Shown: positions 1 through 9,338 of the stretch, piece by piece
Layout: the number at the start of each line of letters is the position of its first letter
Numbering within the stretch: position 1 is the first letter of the stretch
Assembly (NCBI RefSeq): GCF_010729665.1
Contig: NZ_AP022610.1
Location: forward strand, 682,001-746,000
DNA from: Mycolicibacterium madagascariense
GTDB taxonomy: Bacteria > Actinomycetota > Actinomycetes > Mycobacteriales > Mycobacteriaceae
Reading direction: 5' to 3'
Length of the DNA: 64,000 nucleotides
The notes under the pieces: model-generated
What the model was told of the DNA's origin: nothing
Databases searched by the model: none
Seen by the model: the letters and a program-made list of their open reading frames with translations, nothing else
Program-made: the position numbers and the translations under genes

Positions 1-198
1 AACCCGGGAGACGAGTCGACGGCGTCCGTCGCGGTCAACGCCGCCCCGCCGGGCGCCGGATCAACCGAGGGTGTGTCATTGCTGCCTCCCACGTGCTGCT
101 CACGAGCCGCCGCGGCGATGCGAGGGACCTCGACCCGCTACCTACCCGGGTCGTGGCACCTCGACACCCCACGTCGCGTCACGACCCGCGCCGCGGAC
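1..198. other. Window-edge stretch without a supported gene
   Basis: This stretch lies to the left of the fadE6 stop codon. On the minus strand a GTG at 92 opens a frame that runs off the window edge with mostly G/C third positions. The plus strand is equally open in the frame with the same wobble positions, so the strand cannot be decided. There is no convincing ribosome binding site for the GTG. In H37Rv the neighbour on this side is fadD2 running toward fadE6, but nothing in these 198 bases reads clearly as its C-terminus. Confidence 0.3.
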
Positions 199-2388
199 CT
201 ACGGATCGCGCGGCAGCCCCAGCAGCCGTTCGGCGATGATGTTGAGCTGCACCTCCGACGTGCCGCCGTAGATCGTGGTGGCCCGGCCGGCGAGCAGGTA
301 CTCGGCCCATTTTCCGGAGAGCTCGCCCTGATCGCCGATGGCCGCGTCGGTGCCGAAGGACGACACCCCGAACTCGGCGTAGCCCTGACCCGTCTTCATC
401 GACAGCAGCTTGCTGATCGCGGCGGCGGGCATGGGGTCCCCGCCCGCCAGGGTCAGCAGCGTCGAGCGCATGTTGAGCAGTTTGGCCGCATGGCCCTCGG
501 CGATCAGCCTGCCCGCCTCGTACTGCTCGATCTGGTCGAACTGCCCGTCGGCCAGGAACTGGACGAACTGTTCCAGGCTCGCCAGGAACGGCGGCTCACT
601 GCTGCCGATCGACACGCGCTCGTTGGTCAGCGTGTTGCGGCTGACCTCCCAGCCGCGGTCGACCTCGCCGAGCACCATGTCGTCGGGCACGAACACGTCG
701 TCGATGAAGACGGTGTTGAACATCGCGTTGCCGGTGAGCTCGCGCAGCGGCTTGACCTCGACGCCCTCGGCGGCCATGTCGAGCAGGAAGTACGTGATGC
801 CACCGTGTTTGGGGGCCGACGGGTTGGTCCGCGCCAGCAGTGCGCCCCACTGCGAGTACTGCGCGCCCGTGGTCCAGATCTTCTGGCCGGTGATGCGCCA
901 CCCGCCGTCGACCTTGGTGGCCTTCGTCGTCAGGCTCGCGAGGTCGGAACCCGCGCCCGGCTCGGAGAACAGCTGGCACCAGATCATCTCGCCGCGGAAG
1001 GTGGGCGGTAGGAAGCGCTGCTGCTGCGCGTCGGTGCCGTAGGCGACGATCGACGGGATGATCCACGCGGCGATGCCCATCTGGGGCCGCTTCACGCGAC
1101 CGCTGGAGAACTCCTGGGCGATGATGATCTGCTCGACGGGCTTGGCGGCGCGGCCCCACGGCTTGGGCAGGTGCGGGGAGACCCAGCCGCCCTCGGCGAT
1201 CGCCGTGGTCCGCTCCTCACCCGAAAGTGCCTTCAGTGCAGCCACTTCCGCGCGGATCTCCTCACGCAGCTTCTCGGTGTCCGGATCGAGGTCGATGTCG
1301 ATGGGCCGCATCCCGGTGGTCGTCGCCTCCTGGATGACCTGCTGCGGGTGGTCGGCGGCCCGGCCGAAGCAGGCGGCCAGCACGATGGCCCGCCGGTAGA
1401 AGACGTTGGTGTCGTGCTCCCAGGTGAAGCCGATGCCACCGTGCACCTGGATGCAGTCCTGGGCGCAGTGCTGAGCGGCGACCGGAGCCAGGGTGGCGGC
1501 CACCGCGGCGGCGAACTCGTAGTGCGAGTCGGCCTTGCCGCCGTGCACCTCGTCGAGCGCGCGGGCCGCATCCCAGACCGCGGCCGTCGCGCGCTCGGTC
1601 TCGGCAATCATGTTGGCGCACTTGTGCTTGATGGCCTGGAACTGCCCGATGGGGCGGCCGAACTGCTCGCGGATCTTGGCGTACGCCGCGGCGGTGTCGG
1701 TGGCCCAGCGGGCGACGCCGATGCACTCGGCGGACAGCAGCGTCGTGATGACGGCGCGGGCGAGCGGGCGGCCGAGGTTGGCCAGGACGCGGTCGTCGGC
1801 GACCTCGACGGCGTTGGCGCGCACGTGCGCCAACGGCCGCAGCGGGTCGACGCTCTGCACGCCCTCGACCTCCACCTGGTCGGCGTCGAGCAGGACCCAG
1901 GCCTCGCCGCCGTCGATGGACACCGGGAGCACGAGCAGGGACGCCTCCGCGGCGGCGGGCACGGCGCGAACCTCGCCGCGGATGACGAGGCCGCCGCCCT
2001 GGCGGGTGGCGGTCAGACCGGAGTCGATGGCGTAGGCGGCGATGGTCTCACCCGAGGCGAGCCCCTCCAACCGCTTGTCGGCGGGGTCGTTCGCGGCGAT
2101 CAGCGCGCTGGCGATCGCCGAGGGCACGAACGGTCCCGGCACTGCGCCGTAACCGAATTCGGCGAGCACGATCGCGAGTTCGAGGATGCCGAAGCCCTGT
2201 CCGCCCACGTCCTCGGAGAGGTGCAGCCCCTGCAGGCCCTGCTCGGCGGCGGCCTTCCAGTACGACGGCGGATTGGCGATCGGCGTCTCGAGCGCCTCGT
2301 GCAGGACGTCGGAGGGCGCGACGCGCTTGACGAGATCGCGGACGGACTCGGCGAGGTCGGCGTGTTCGGAAAGGATCGCGATGGGCAT
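199..2388 (-). CDS. fadE6: Double-domain acyl-CoA dehydrogenase (FadE6-like)
   Basis: FAD-dependent acyl-CoA dehydrogenase of 729 aa, about twice the usual single-domain length. Residues 1-350 form a first ACAD-like half ending in the QVHGGIGFTWEHD motif. Residues 375-729 form a second, more typical half with the substrate/FAD loop CQLFSEPGAGSDLA and the C-terminal ATTIYGGTSEVQLNIIAERL motif. Length and neighbours (hydrolase, TetR) match FadE6/Rv0271c (731 aa) of M. tuberculosis. The ATG is preceded by AAGGGAG at about 8 bases. It should introduce a trans-2 double bond into an acyl-CoA and pass electrons to ETF; the membrane ETF oxidoreductase etfD is also in this window (47922-51083). The substrate is not known from sequence. 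Confidence 0.88.
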   Translation of the reverse strand: MPIAILSEHADLAESVRDLVKRVAPSDVLHEALETPIANPPSYWKAAAEQGLQGLHLSEDVGGQGFGILELAIVLAEFGYGAVPGPFVPSAIASALIAANDPADKRLEGLASGETIAAYAIDSGLTATRQGGGLVIRGEVRAVPAAAEASLLVLPVSIDGGEAWVLLDADQVEVEGVQSVDPLRPLAHVRANAVEVADDRVLANLGRPLARAVITTLLSAECIGVARWATDTAAAYAKIREQFGRPIGQFQAIKHKCANMIAETERATAAVWDAARALDEVHGGKADSHYEFAAAVAATLAPVAAQHCAQDCIQVHGGIGFTWEHDTNVFYRRAIVLAACFGRAADHPQQVIQEATTTGMRPIDIDLDPDTEKLREEIRAEVAALKALSGEERTTAIAEGGWVSPHLPKPWGRAAKPVEQIIIAQEFSSGRVKRPQMGIAAWIIPSIVAYGTDAQQQRFLPPTFRGEMIWCQLFSEPGAGSDLASLTTKATKVDGGWRITGQKIWTTGAQYSQWGALLARTNPSAPKHGGITYFLLDMAAEGVEVKPLRELTGNAMFNTVFIDDVFVPDDMVLGEVDRGWEVSRNTLTNERVSIGSSEPPFLASLEQFVQFLADGQFDQIEQYEAGRLIAEGHAAKLLNMRSTLLTLAGGDPMPAAAISKLLSMKTGQGYAEFGVSSFGTDAAIGDQGELSGKWAEYLLAGRATTIYGGTSEVQLNIIAERLLGLPRDP

Positions 2389-2454
2389 GCGGTGAACTCC
2401 CTTGTATCAACCGGTGGGTTGGGTCCGAGGGTACCGCGTGTGAGGGCCACTTCG

Positions 2455-2472
2455 TTGACCAGGTTGACCAGG
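2455..2472. repeat. Tandem 9-bp direct repeat upstream of fadE6
   Basis: TTGACCAGG occurs twice back to back, 67-84 bp upstream of the fadE6 start, in the 167-bp gap that must hold the fadE6 promoter if it is not read through from the hydrolase. The repeat could be a regulator half-site pair; no protein is assigned. It may also be chance. Confidence 0.35.
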
Positions 2473-2555
2473 TCCCGATGTCTCCCCGCACCGACACTCC
2501 GCGAGTTGACGTCATCCTCGGCGTGTCGGGTCAGCAACCGTCGTCTCGGCGGCCC

Positions 2556-3674
2556 TCACCGCCAGCGCTTGGCGATCCACCCGGCGATGGTGTCGGCCTG
2601 CTCGCTGCGCGCGCCCGGGGTCGTGAAGTAGTGGTCGGTGTCGATCGAGCACAGGCCCTTGTCGGTGCTGGCCAGCGCGTCGTGGATGCGACGGGCGTCC
2701 GACGGGTAGACGCCGGTGTCCTGGTCGGCGCTGATCACCAGCGCGGGGCAGACGATGCGCGTCAGGTGCGGCTCGGCGCCGGTCTGCGCGGTGCGCAGGC
2801 TCCACATGCCCAGCCAGCTGCGCAGGGTGCAGGCCGCGGCGATGCCGTGGGCCGAGCGATTGGCCCGCACCGGGACGCCGACGTAGCAGGTGTTGGGCGG
2901 CCGCCTGGACGGTTCGAGGGTGGGATCGATCATGCGCGGGTCGGCCCAGGTGCGGTGCACTGCGAACGGCCGGTCCGAGAACCCCGCCGCCCGAAGGCGT
3001 TTCAGTTCGGCGAGCACCCAGTCGGTGATCCCGTCGTTGCGGGCGACCTGCGCCGCGCGGTAGCGCTCGACGAACTCCGGTGCGAACGGCGGACCGTTGC
3101 GCTCGTCGAAGACGTCGAGTGTGGGATCGGTCGCGAGTGGATCGTTCTCGTCGAGGACCGAGCCGTCCATCCATGCCGTCAAGACCTCGGGCCGGCCGGG
3201 GTGCGCCGCGCTCGCGACGTAGCCGTCCGCAGGCGGTAGCTCGCCGAGGCCCGTCGCCGGGCGCATGCCGTCCATGGGCGTGACGTGCGGATCGACCGCC
3301 TGCGCCTGGTAGGCCGCCATCAGCGACCCGCCGCCCGAATTGCCCAGCAGCACAATGGTTTCGATGTGTTGCGCCTCGCGCAGCCAGCGTACGCCGACGC
3401 CGATGTCCACCAGTGCGTGATCGAGCAGGAAGCTGCTCTCGTAGCCGCGGAACCGGGTGTTCCAGCCGAGGAAGCCGACGCCGCGCGTGGCCAGGTAGTC
3501 GGCCAGATAGTGCTCGGAGTAGTCGAGCTGGTAGTGCGTGGCGATCATCGCCACCTTGGGCTTGCGGCCCACGCCGCGGTAGTAGATGCCCTGGCAGGGG
3601 TGACCCCCGGACGCGGCGCGACGGGCCGTCGGAGAGTCCAAGCCGACGAATTCGCGCATCACCCCTGGTGTCAT
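2556..3674 (-). CDS. Alpha/beta hydrolase (Rv0272c-like)
   Basis: A 372-aa protein with the alpha/beta-hydrolase signature: nucleophile elbow GNSGGGS near residue 113, a probable acid in SADQDTG near 315, and a probable catalytic histidine in DTDHYFTTPG near 345. There is no signal peptide, so it is probably cytoplasmic. The ATG at 3674 follows GGGGGAG. It lies 24 bp downstream of the TetR gene and upstream of fadE6 in the same order as Rv0273c-Rv0272c-Rv0271c, suggesting an acyl ester or acyl-thioester substrate in lipid catabolism (inference). Mycobacterial homologues are usually annotated as conserved hypothetical or hydrolase; the true substrate is unknown. Confidence 0.8.
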   Translation of the reverse strand: MTPGVMREFVGLDSPTARRAASGGHPCQGIYYRGVGRKPKVAMIATHYQLDYSEHYLADYLATRGVGFLGWNTRFRGYESSFLLDHALVDIGVGVRWLREAQHIETIVLLGNSGGGSLMAAYQAQAVDPHVTPMDGMRPATGLGELPPADGYVASAAHPGRPEVLTAWMDGSVLDENDPLATDPTLDVFDERNGPPFAPEFVERYRAAQVARNDGITDWVLAELKRLRAAGFSDRPFAVHRTWADPRMIDPTLEPSRRPPNTCYVGVPVRANRSAHGIAAACTLRSWLGMWSLRTAQTGAEPHLTRIVCPALVISADQDTGVYPSDARRIHDALASTDKGLCSIDTDHYFTTPGARSEQADTIAGWIAKRWR

Positions 3675-3698
3675 GGCGGTGAGCTCCCCCCTCGTGGG

Positions 3699-4310
3699 TC
3701 AGGTGCGGTCGAGACTGCGAGCCGCCAGGGTGTCGACGATGCCGGTGAGCTGATCGACCAGCTCCGCCTGCGTCATGGCGATGTCACCGGACACCCAGGC
3801 GCTGATCGTCTGGCCGACACCGCCGACGACGAAGTGCGCGACGGCCGTCACCCACTCGCGCCGGGGGAGCCGGTAGGCCGTGGTCACGTGGTCCCCGGAC
3901 AGCAGGGCGAACACGCCGCCGAGTTCGGCGCGTTTGCGCGCCAGTACCGGATTGGTGAGCTGGGCGTTGAACAGCAAGCGCCCCACACGCACGTCGTCGG
4001 CGATGACGCGGACGAGGTTGGCGATGCCCGCGCGGTTCTGCTCGTCACGGGGCGCCGCGGCGACCGCGGCCTGCGTCGTCGCGGCGATGTCGGCGATCAC
4101 GCCGTCGAACACCGCCGCGACCAGCTGATCCTTGTCGGTGAAGCTCTCGTAGAAGTAGCGCGCCGAGACGGCCGCCTCGGCGCAGACGGCGCGCACGGTC
4201 AGCTCGTCGGGGCGGTCGGAGCTGCCCAGTAGCTGCAGGCCCGCCTCGAGGAGTCGGCGCCGCCGGTCGGCCACCCGGTCGCGCGCCTGCACGCCACCGT
4301 AGGGCCGCAC
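3699..4310 (-). CDS. TetR-family transcriptional regulator (Rv0273c-like)
   Basis: A 203-aa TetR-type regulator. The N-terminal helix-turn-helix (about residues 10-60) is clear, with LTVRAVCAEAAVSARYFYESF followed by the typical DKDQLVAAVF helix; the rest is the helical ligand-binding domain. The gene starts with GTG at 4310; a second GTG six codons later is possible. It is the first gene of a minus-strand run (hydrolase 24 bp downstream, then fadE6) and is divergent from the MpaB-type oxygenase, so the 105-bp space between them is the likely operator region. The ligand is unknown; acyl-CoA is a reasonable guess from the neighbours. Confidence 0.85.
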   Translation of the reverse strand: MRPYGGVQARDRVADRRRRLLEAGLQLLGSSDRPDELTVRAVCAEAAVSARYFYESFTDKDQLVAAVFDGVIADIAATTQAAVAAAPRDEQNRAGIANLVRVIADDVRVGRLLFNAQLTNPVLARKRAELGGVFALLSGDHVTTAYRLPRREWVTAVAHFVVGGVGQTISAWVSGDIAMTQAELVDQLTGIVDTLAARSLDRT

Positions 4311-4344
4311 CTATTCCGCACCTACGACTGCCATGCCCACGATC

Positions 4345-4373
4345 TTGACACCCCGGCGGCACCGGAGCAATAT
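4345..4373 (+). promoter_or_regulatory. Sigma-A type promoter of the MpaB-like gene
   Basis: A perfect TTGACA (4345-4350) and CAATAT (4368-4373) are separated by exactly 17 bp and point toward the oxygenase gene starting at 4416. This is one of the few near-consensus -35/-10 pairs in the window. Transcription would start near 4380, leaving a leader of about 35 nt containing GGTGGAGG. It sits in the divergent region shared with the TetR gene, so that regulator may bind here. Confidence 0.65.
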
Positions 4374-4415
4374 CGGGAAACATTCGTTGTCAGATTGTCG
4401 GGTGGAGGTTGCGCA

Positions 4416-5312
4416 GTGTCGATCAGCGGTGGCCACGTCGAGCGACCCGTCAGCGGGCCACCGCTGGCACGGGCCGGGCGCCCGCGCCGGCGCACCGGGC
4501 CGACGCTCGACGAGGGTCTGCTCGGCGTGGCCCTGCTGCTGGGCCCCGCGAACGTGATCATGCAACTGGCCAGGCCCGGCGTCGGATACGGAGTGCTGGA
4601 GAGCCGTGTCGAGAGCGGCCGCATCGACCGCCATCCCATCAAGCGGGCCCGCACGACGTTCACCTATCTCGCCGTGGCGGGCCGCGGCAGCGACGAGCAG
4701 AAGGCCGCCTTCCGCCGGGCGGTGAACCGGGCCCACGCGCAGGTCTACTCGACCGAGGAGAGCCCCGTCGCCTACCGGGCCTTCGACCCGGATCTGCAGC
4801 TGTGGGTGGCCGCGTGCCTCTACAAGGGGGGCGTCGACGCCCACCGGACGTTCGTCGGCGAGATGGACGACGAGACCGCCGACCGGCACTACGCGCAGAG
4901 CATGTCGCTGGGCACCACGCTGCAGGTGCCACCGCAGATGTGGCCGCGGGATCGGGCCGCCTTCGACGCGTACTGGCAGGACCAGCTCGCCACGATCCAC
5001 ATCGACGACGCGGTCCGCGAGTATCTGTATCCCATTGCGGTGAGCCGTCTTCGGGGTCTGGCGCTACCGGGTCCGTTGCAGCGGTGGCACGAGGGTCTGG
5101 CCCTGCTGATCACCACCGGGTTCCTGCCGCAGCGCTTCCGCGACGAGATGCGGCTGCCGTGGGACGACCGCAGACAGCGCCGGTTCGACCGGCTGATGGC
5201 CGCCCTGCGCACCGCGGTGCACCTGTCGCCGGGGCCCGTGCGGCGGTTCCCGTTCAACGTGTTGCTCAAGGACCTCGACTGGCGGATCAGGACCGGGCGT
5301 CCGCTCGTGTAA
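4416..5312 (+). CDS. Oxygenase MpaB family (DUF2236) protein, Rv0276-like
   Basis: A 298-aa protein of the MpaB/latex-clearing DUF2236 fold, in which members are heme-dependent oxygenases. Family features seen are the [17 protein letters not shown] stretch near residue 65, the [13 protein letters not shown] block, and [15 protein letters not shown] with the conserved Trp near 130. The start is set at GTG 4416 because GGAGG lies 8-12 bases upstream and a TTG seven codons earlier has none. It is followed after 32 bp by a methyltransferase gene. The size matches Rv0276 (306 aa). The substrate is unknown; the fungal namesake acts in mycophenolic acid synthesis. Confidence 0.8.
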   Translation: MSISGGHVERPVSGPPLARAGRPRRRTGPTLDEGLLGVALLLGPANVIMQLARPGVGYGVLESRVESGRIDRHPIKRARTTFTYLAVAGRGSDEQKAAFRRAVNRAHAQVYSTEESPVAYRAFDPDLQLWVAACLYKGGVDAHRTFVGEMDDETADRHYAQSMSLGTTLQVPPQMWPRDRAAFDAYWQDQLATIHIDDAVREYLYPIAVSRLRGLALPGPLQRWHEGLALLITTGFLPQRFRDEMRLPWDDRRQRRFDRLMAALRTAVHLSPGPVRRFPFNVLLKDLDWRIRTGRPLV

Positions 5313-5344
5313 CCGCGCCAGGATGCGGGCGTATCGTCGGCGGA

Positions 5345-6253
5345 ATGCGCACCGAGGGAGACACCTGGGACATCACCACCAGCGTCGGGTCGACGGCCCT
5401 GTTCGTCGCGGCGGCAAGGGCATTGGAGTCGGCCAAGGCGGAACCGCTCTCGTCCGACCCGTACGCCGCGCGCTTCTGTCGCGCGGCAGGCGGCGAATGG
5501 GCCGACGTGGTCGACGGCGTGATCTCCGGTAGCCACGGCCAGCAGCTGCTCGACGGTGACTTCGGGGGATACTTCGTGTCCTTCCAGGGGGCCAGGACCA
5601 AGTTCTTCGACGCGTACTTCACCGAGGCGATCGAGGCCGGCGTCCGCCAGGTCGTCCTGATCGCCGCCGGTCTGGACTCCCGCGCCTACCGGCTGCCGTG
5701 GCTGGACGGCACGGTGATCTACGAGATCGATCAGCCGAAGGTCTTGGAGTTCAAGCGCACCGTCATGGCGCAGGCGGGTGACGCACCGCGGGCCGAGCGC
5801 CGCGAGGTGGCCGTGGATCTGCGCGACGATTGGGCAAAGGCCTTGCAGGACAGCGGATTCGACCCGACCGTGCCCACCGCGTGGATCGCGGAGGGCCTGC
5901 TGATCTACCTGCCCGCGGCCGCGCAGGAGCAGCTGTTCACGGGCATCGACGCACTATCGAGCCCGGGCAGCCGGATCGCGGTCGAGGAGGGCAGGCCGAT
6001 GCCGCAGGCGGTGTTCGACGCCAAGAGGCGCGAGGAGCGCGACGCCGGCCACGAGGGCACCTTCTTCACCCTCATCTACAACGAGCAGATCGCGCCTGCC
6101 GACGAGTGGTTCGGCGCGCGCGGCTGGGACGCCGCGCCGACCCGGCTGGCGGAGTACCTCGATCGCGTCGGCAGGCCGGTGCCCGCCGACGATCCAGAGG
6201 CCGGCCCCATGGTCGACTCCAACAGCCTGGTGACCGCCGTCAAGCGCGGCTAG
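5345..6253 (+). CDS. SAM-dependent methyltransferase, mycobacterial TIGR00027 family (Rv0281-like)
   Basis: A 302-aa member of the large mycobacterial family of putative S-adenosylmethionine-dependent methyltransferases. Motif I is [16 protein letters not shown] near residue 103; the acidic motif [14 protein letters not shown] and the VDLRDDW and AEGLLIYLP blocks follow in order. Length equals Rv0281. TATCGT at 5332-5337 is 7 bp before the ATG, suggesting a leaderless transcript in addition to read-through from the upstream oxygenase gene. Family members remain mostly uncharacterised; small-molecule O-methylation is the usual expectation. Confidence 0.85.
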   Translation: MRTEGDTWDITTSVGSTALFVAAARALESAKAEPLSSDPYAARFCRAAGGEWADVVDGVISGSHGQQLLDGDFGGYFVSFQGARTKFFDAYFTEAIEAGVRQVVLIAAGLDSRAYRLPWLDGTVIYEIDQPKVLEFKRTVMAQAGDAPRAERREVAVDLRDDWAKALQDSGFDPTVPTAWIAEGLLIYLPAAAQEQLFTGIDALSSPGSRIAVEEGRPMPQAVFDAKRREERDAGHEGTFFTLIYNEQIAPADEWFGARGWDAAPTRLAEYLDRVGRPVPADDPEAGPMVDSNSLVTAVKRG

Positions 6254-6266
6254 CTCGACGGCCCGC

Positions 6267-7475
6267 TCAGGAGAACATGAACGGCCGCAGGAAGCGCGTC
6301 ATCCGACGGAGGTAGTCCGGCTGGCTGACGTGCAGCACGTGATTGCCCGGGAACCAGTGAAACGCGCAGCGATCCCAATGGCGCCACAGCATTTCGGCCT
6401 GCTCGGGTGGGGCCAGCCGGTCGCCGAGGCCGGTGATGATGAGACGCCGGTCCTTCGGGATCAGCGGTGCGTAGTTCAGCGGCGAGTGGTAGGCCGACGC
6501 GGCGGTCGTCAGACCCGGGTCGGCCCCGGTCACCCGGTTCCCGAGCGTGACGAGCAGGTTGGCGGGGAACCAGTCGTCGAACGCCGAATCCGGCGTCACG
6601 ACGGGCACATTGGGGATGACGGCCTGCACGCGGTCGTCGACGCCGGCGATCAGTGCCGACGTGTAGCCGCCGAGCGACATCCCCGTCAGCGCGATGCGGT
6701 CGACGCCGGTGTATTCCAGATAGTCGATCACCGACCGGAAGTCGTGCACCGCCTGCGCCATCGCCTCGGCGAAACCCGACATGCCGTCCGCGAAGTACCC
6801 GTAACCGCTGTAGGGAGAATGCCTTTCGGCCCTGCGCCCGTGAAACGGCAGGGTGTAGAGCAGCACGTCGTACCCCGACCGGTAGAACCACGGCAGGGAG
6901 AAGAACAGCCCGTTGAACAGGTACGCCGATCCCATGAACCCGTGGATGAGGCACAGCGTCGGACGCGGCCCGTCGTCGTGGCGCCAGTGCTGGGCGTGGA
7001 CGACATTGTTGCGCGCGTAGCCGCCGCGCTTCGTGCGCAGCGCCGGGTTGACCGCCTGAAAGCTGCTCTGGAACCGGATGTTCTGGACGGGGCCGTGGGC
7101 GGTCCACTCGGCGATCGGGTTGGCGGGCCGCGACGAGACCCGCGGCAGTTCCGTCGGCGCCGGAAAGGACAGCTGTGGATCCTTGGCGGCGGCCAGCTCG
7201 GCGTAGAAGCTCAGGGCGTCGCGCTCGGACCGGGTGTCGCCGGATCGCAGCGCCGACACGGCGAGGCGGGGCAGCATGGCGGCCCCGACGAGTGAGGCGA
7301 TGGCCGTGCGCAGACCGAGGTCGGCCGCGGCCGAGGAGTCGACGACGAGCTTCTGCTGCCACGTCAGGTCGACGCGGCGCGGCAGTCCGCGGACCGAGGC
7401 GTCGGCGCCCGAGACGTCGGGAACGGGCAGGGGCGGATCGACCGGAGCAGCGGCGTTCGGCCGCGAAGGAGACAC
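6267..7475 (-). CDS. Alpha/beta hydrolase domain protein (probable Rv0293c counterpart)
   Basis: A 402-aa protein. The first 130 residues are poorly conserved; the hydrolase core starts with TLCLIHGFMGSAYLFNG (oxyanion HG). The nucleophile elbow is ALTGMSLGGYTSALI, an acid is in ITGLGDRLAPPEQAEML, and the catalytic histidine is in WFPGNHVLHVSQPDYL near the end. GTG 7475 is chosen as the first plausible start after the upstream glycosyltransferase stop (20-bp gap); the same frame stays open far upstream but that part is a shadow of the glycosyltransferase. It is the last gene of a minus-strand run of amidohydrolase, glycosyltransferase and hydrolase, and converges with the methyltransferase with 13 bp between the stops. 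Confidence 0.75.
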   Translation of the reverse strand: MSPSRPNAAAPVDPPLPVPDVSGADASVRGLPRRVDLTWQQKLVVDSSAAADLGLRTAIASLVGAAMLPRLAVSALRSGDTRSERDALSFYAELAAAKDPQLSFPAPTELPRVSSRPANPIAEWTAHGPVQNIRFQSSFQAVNPALRTKRGGYARNNVVHAQHWRHDDGPRPTLCLIHGFMGSAYLFNGLFFSLPWFYRSGYDVLLYTLPFHGRRAERHSPYSGYGYFADGMSGFAEAMAQAVHDFRSVIDYLEYTGVDRIALTGMSLGGYTSALIAGVDDRVQAVIPNVPVVTPDSAFDDWFPANLLVTLGNRVTGADPGLTTAASAYHSPLNYAPLIPKDRRLIITGLGDRLAPPEQAEMLWRHWDRCAFHWFPGNHVLHVSQPDYLRRMTRFLRPFMFS

Positions 7476-7495
7476 CCGCGATCGTAGCGCGGCGG

Positions 7496-9295
7496 TCAGC
7501 GCAGCCGATACACCAGCGACGTCCCGACCGAGACGGCCGGATAGTGGGCGGCCACCCAATCGGCGATGTCCCTGGCGTGGGAGGCGCTGTGGTTCGCCGA
7601 CCGGATGATGCGGCCGTGCGGGCGCGCCGCTCCGCCGAGACCGGGCTCGACGTAGTAGCCGATGCGGCCGGACTGCACGTCGGCGACGAATTGCGCCAGG
7701 GTCGGCACCGGATCGTCGCTCCATCCGCCGACCGCCATCACCGCGGTCTGCGAGGACAGTTCCAGCGCCGCGGCCGACTGCGAGCCGGTGGTTGCCGCGC
7801 TCCACTCGCTGGGGCTCGCCCGCAGCATGGCCGCCAGCGCGGGGTTGGTGCCCTCGTCGCCCAGCCAGCCGTCGGTCACCGTCCGCCGGCCGGCCGGGGC
7901 CACCGCGACCGGGATGGCACCGTGGTGCGGGGTCGCGGCGGTGGCGACGCTGAACGCGACGGTGCCCGCGAGTGCTGCGGCCGCACCGACGCCCGCAGCC
8001 ACCGGCAGCAGCCGTCGCCCGATGATCGCGCACGCGGCGGCGGCCACCGTCGCAACGAGCAGCAGGGGTGGCAGCCAATGCGGACCGAAGTCGTTGCGGC
8101 GCAACAATATCGACGACCACCAGCCGCCGGTCAGCACCAGCCCGGCGAGGCCGACCCGGCCGTCCCACGTCGCGCGCAGCCGCCACGCCCATGCCGAACC
8201 CAGGCCGACGAGCGCACCGACCGCGGGCGCCAGCGCGACGGTGTAGTACGGATGAATGGTGCCGTGCACGCCAGCGAAGACCGCGCCGGTCACCAGCAGC
8301 CAGCCACCCCAGGACACCGTCGCCGCCCGCTCCGCGCGGCCGAGGTGACCGCGCAGCGCGAGCCATCCGCCGAACGCCAGCGCGAACAGCGCGGCAGGCA
8401 GCAACCAGGAGATCTCGTCGCCCATCTCGGCGAGGAACAGCCGGCGCGGACCCGTCGGCGGGCCCATCGAGGCGACGGCCGGGCTCGCGTGCGGCCCCTG
8501 CAGCCGGCCGAAGCCGTCGTAGCCGAAGGCGAGATCGAGCACGGTGTCGTCGGTCGAACCGCCGACGTAGGGGCGCGCGTTGGCCGGGATGAGTTGCACG
8601 ATCAGCACCCACCACCCGGCGGCGACGACCAGCGCGCCGAGGGCTGCGGCCAGGTGGGCCAGCCGAGTGCGCAGCGTCGTGGGAGCGGCCAGCAGGTAGG
8701 CGAGCCCGAAGCCGGGAAGGACGAGGAAGGCCTGCAGCAGTTTGGTCAGAAACGCGGTGCCGACGGCGACGCCGACCAGGACCAGCCAGCGCCACGACGC
8801 CCCGTGCACGGCGCGGGCGAGGCAGTAGGCGGCGGTGACCAGCAGCAGGGTGAGCAGCGCGTCGGGATCGTCGAAGCGGAACATCAGCGCCGCCGCCGGG
8901 GTGCACGCCAGTACGGCGCCGGCCAGCAGCCCCGCCGCGGCGCCCAGCCGCGGATCCGGCACGACGCGACGCACGGCCGCGAACAGGATCGCGACGGCCG
9001 CGACGCCCATCACGGCCTGTGGCACGAGCACTGCCCAGCCGTGCACGCCGAACAGCCGGACCGAGAGGCCGGTCACCCACAGGGCGGCCGGAGGCTTGTC
9101 GACGGTGATGAAGTCGTGCGCGTCGAGCGATCCGAAGAACCACGCCGACCAACTCCGTGCGCCGGCCTGCGCGGCGGCGGCGTAGAACTCGTTGCCGTAA
9201 CCGGAGGCGGACAGTCCGGGGAAGTACATCGCCGCGGTGCCCGCCAGCAGGACGGCGAGCCCCCACCGTGGCCACCGCGCGATCACGTGGGCCAC
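7496..9295 (-). CDS. GT39/ArnT-like membrane glycosyltransferase
   Basis: A 599-aa integral membrane protein with at least ten hydrophobic segments. Near the N-terminus it carries the acidic loop GNEFYAAAA and the motif DFITVDKPPAALWV, typical of the mycobacterial and actinobacterial GT39-like polyprenyl-phosphate sugar transferases; RFDDPDALLTLLL is a second conserved loop. The C-terminal 180 residues form a soluble extracytoplasmic domain. It should transfer a sugar from a lipid-linked donor to an envelope acceptor outside the membrane. The donor and acceptor cannot be read from sequence. GTG at 9295 is the chosen start. It is co-directional with flanking amidohydrolase and hydrolase genes (43 and 20 bp). 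Confidence 0.8.
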   Translation of the reverse strand: MAHVIARWPRWGLAVLLAGTAAMYFPGLSASGYGNEFYAAAAQAGARSWSAWFFGSLDAHDFITVDKPPAALWVTGLSVRLFGVHGWAVLVPQAVMGVAAVAILFAAVRRVVPDPRLGAAAGLLAGAVLACTPAAALMFRFDDPDALLTLLLVTAAYCLARAVHGASWRWLVLVGVAVGTAFLTKLLQAFLVLPGFGLAYLLAAPTTLRTRLAHLAAALGALVVAAGWWVLIVQLIPANARPYVGGSTDDTVLDLAFGYDGFGRLQGPHASPAVASMGPPTGPRRLFLAEMGDEISWLLPAALFALAFGGWLALRGHLGRAERAATVSWGGWLLVTGAVFAGVHGTIHPYYTVALAPAVGALVGLGSAWAWRLRATWDGRVGLAGLVLTGGWWSSILLRRNDFGPHWLPPLLLVATVAAAACAIIGRRLLPVAAGVGAAAALAGTVAFSVATAATPHHGAIPVAVAPAGRRTVTDGWLGDEGTNPALAAMLRASPSEWSAATTGSQSAAALELSSQTAVMAVGGWSDDPVPTLAQFVADVQSGRIGYYVEPGLGGAARPHGRIIRSANHSASHARDIADWVAAHYPAVSVGTSLVYRLR

Positions 9296-9338
9296 CCTGT
9301 CGGGTTTGGCTACGGGGCGCCTTGGCGACTACTGCGGA

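Noticed and set aside
6267..9275. Continuous 1002-codon minus-strand frame that could look like one fused hydrolase protein
   Set aside because: Only the last 400 codons have hydrolase motifs. The first 600 are an out-of-frame reading of the glycosyltransferase.
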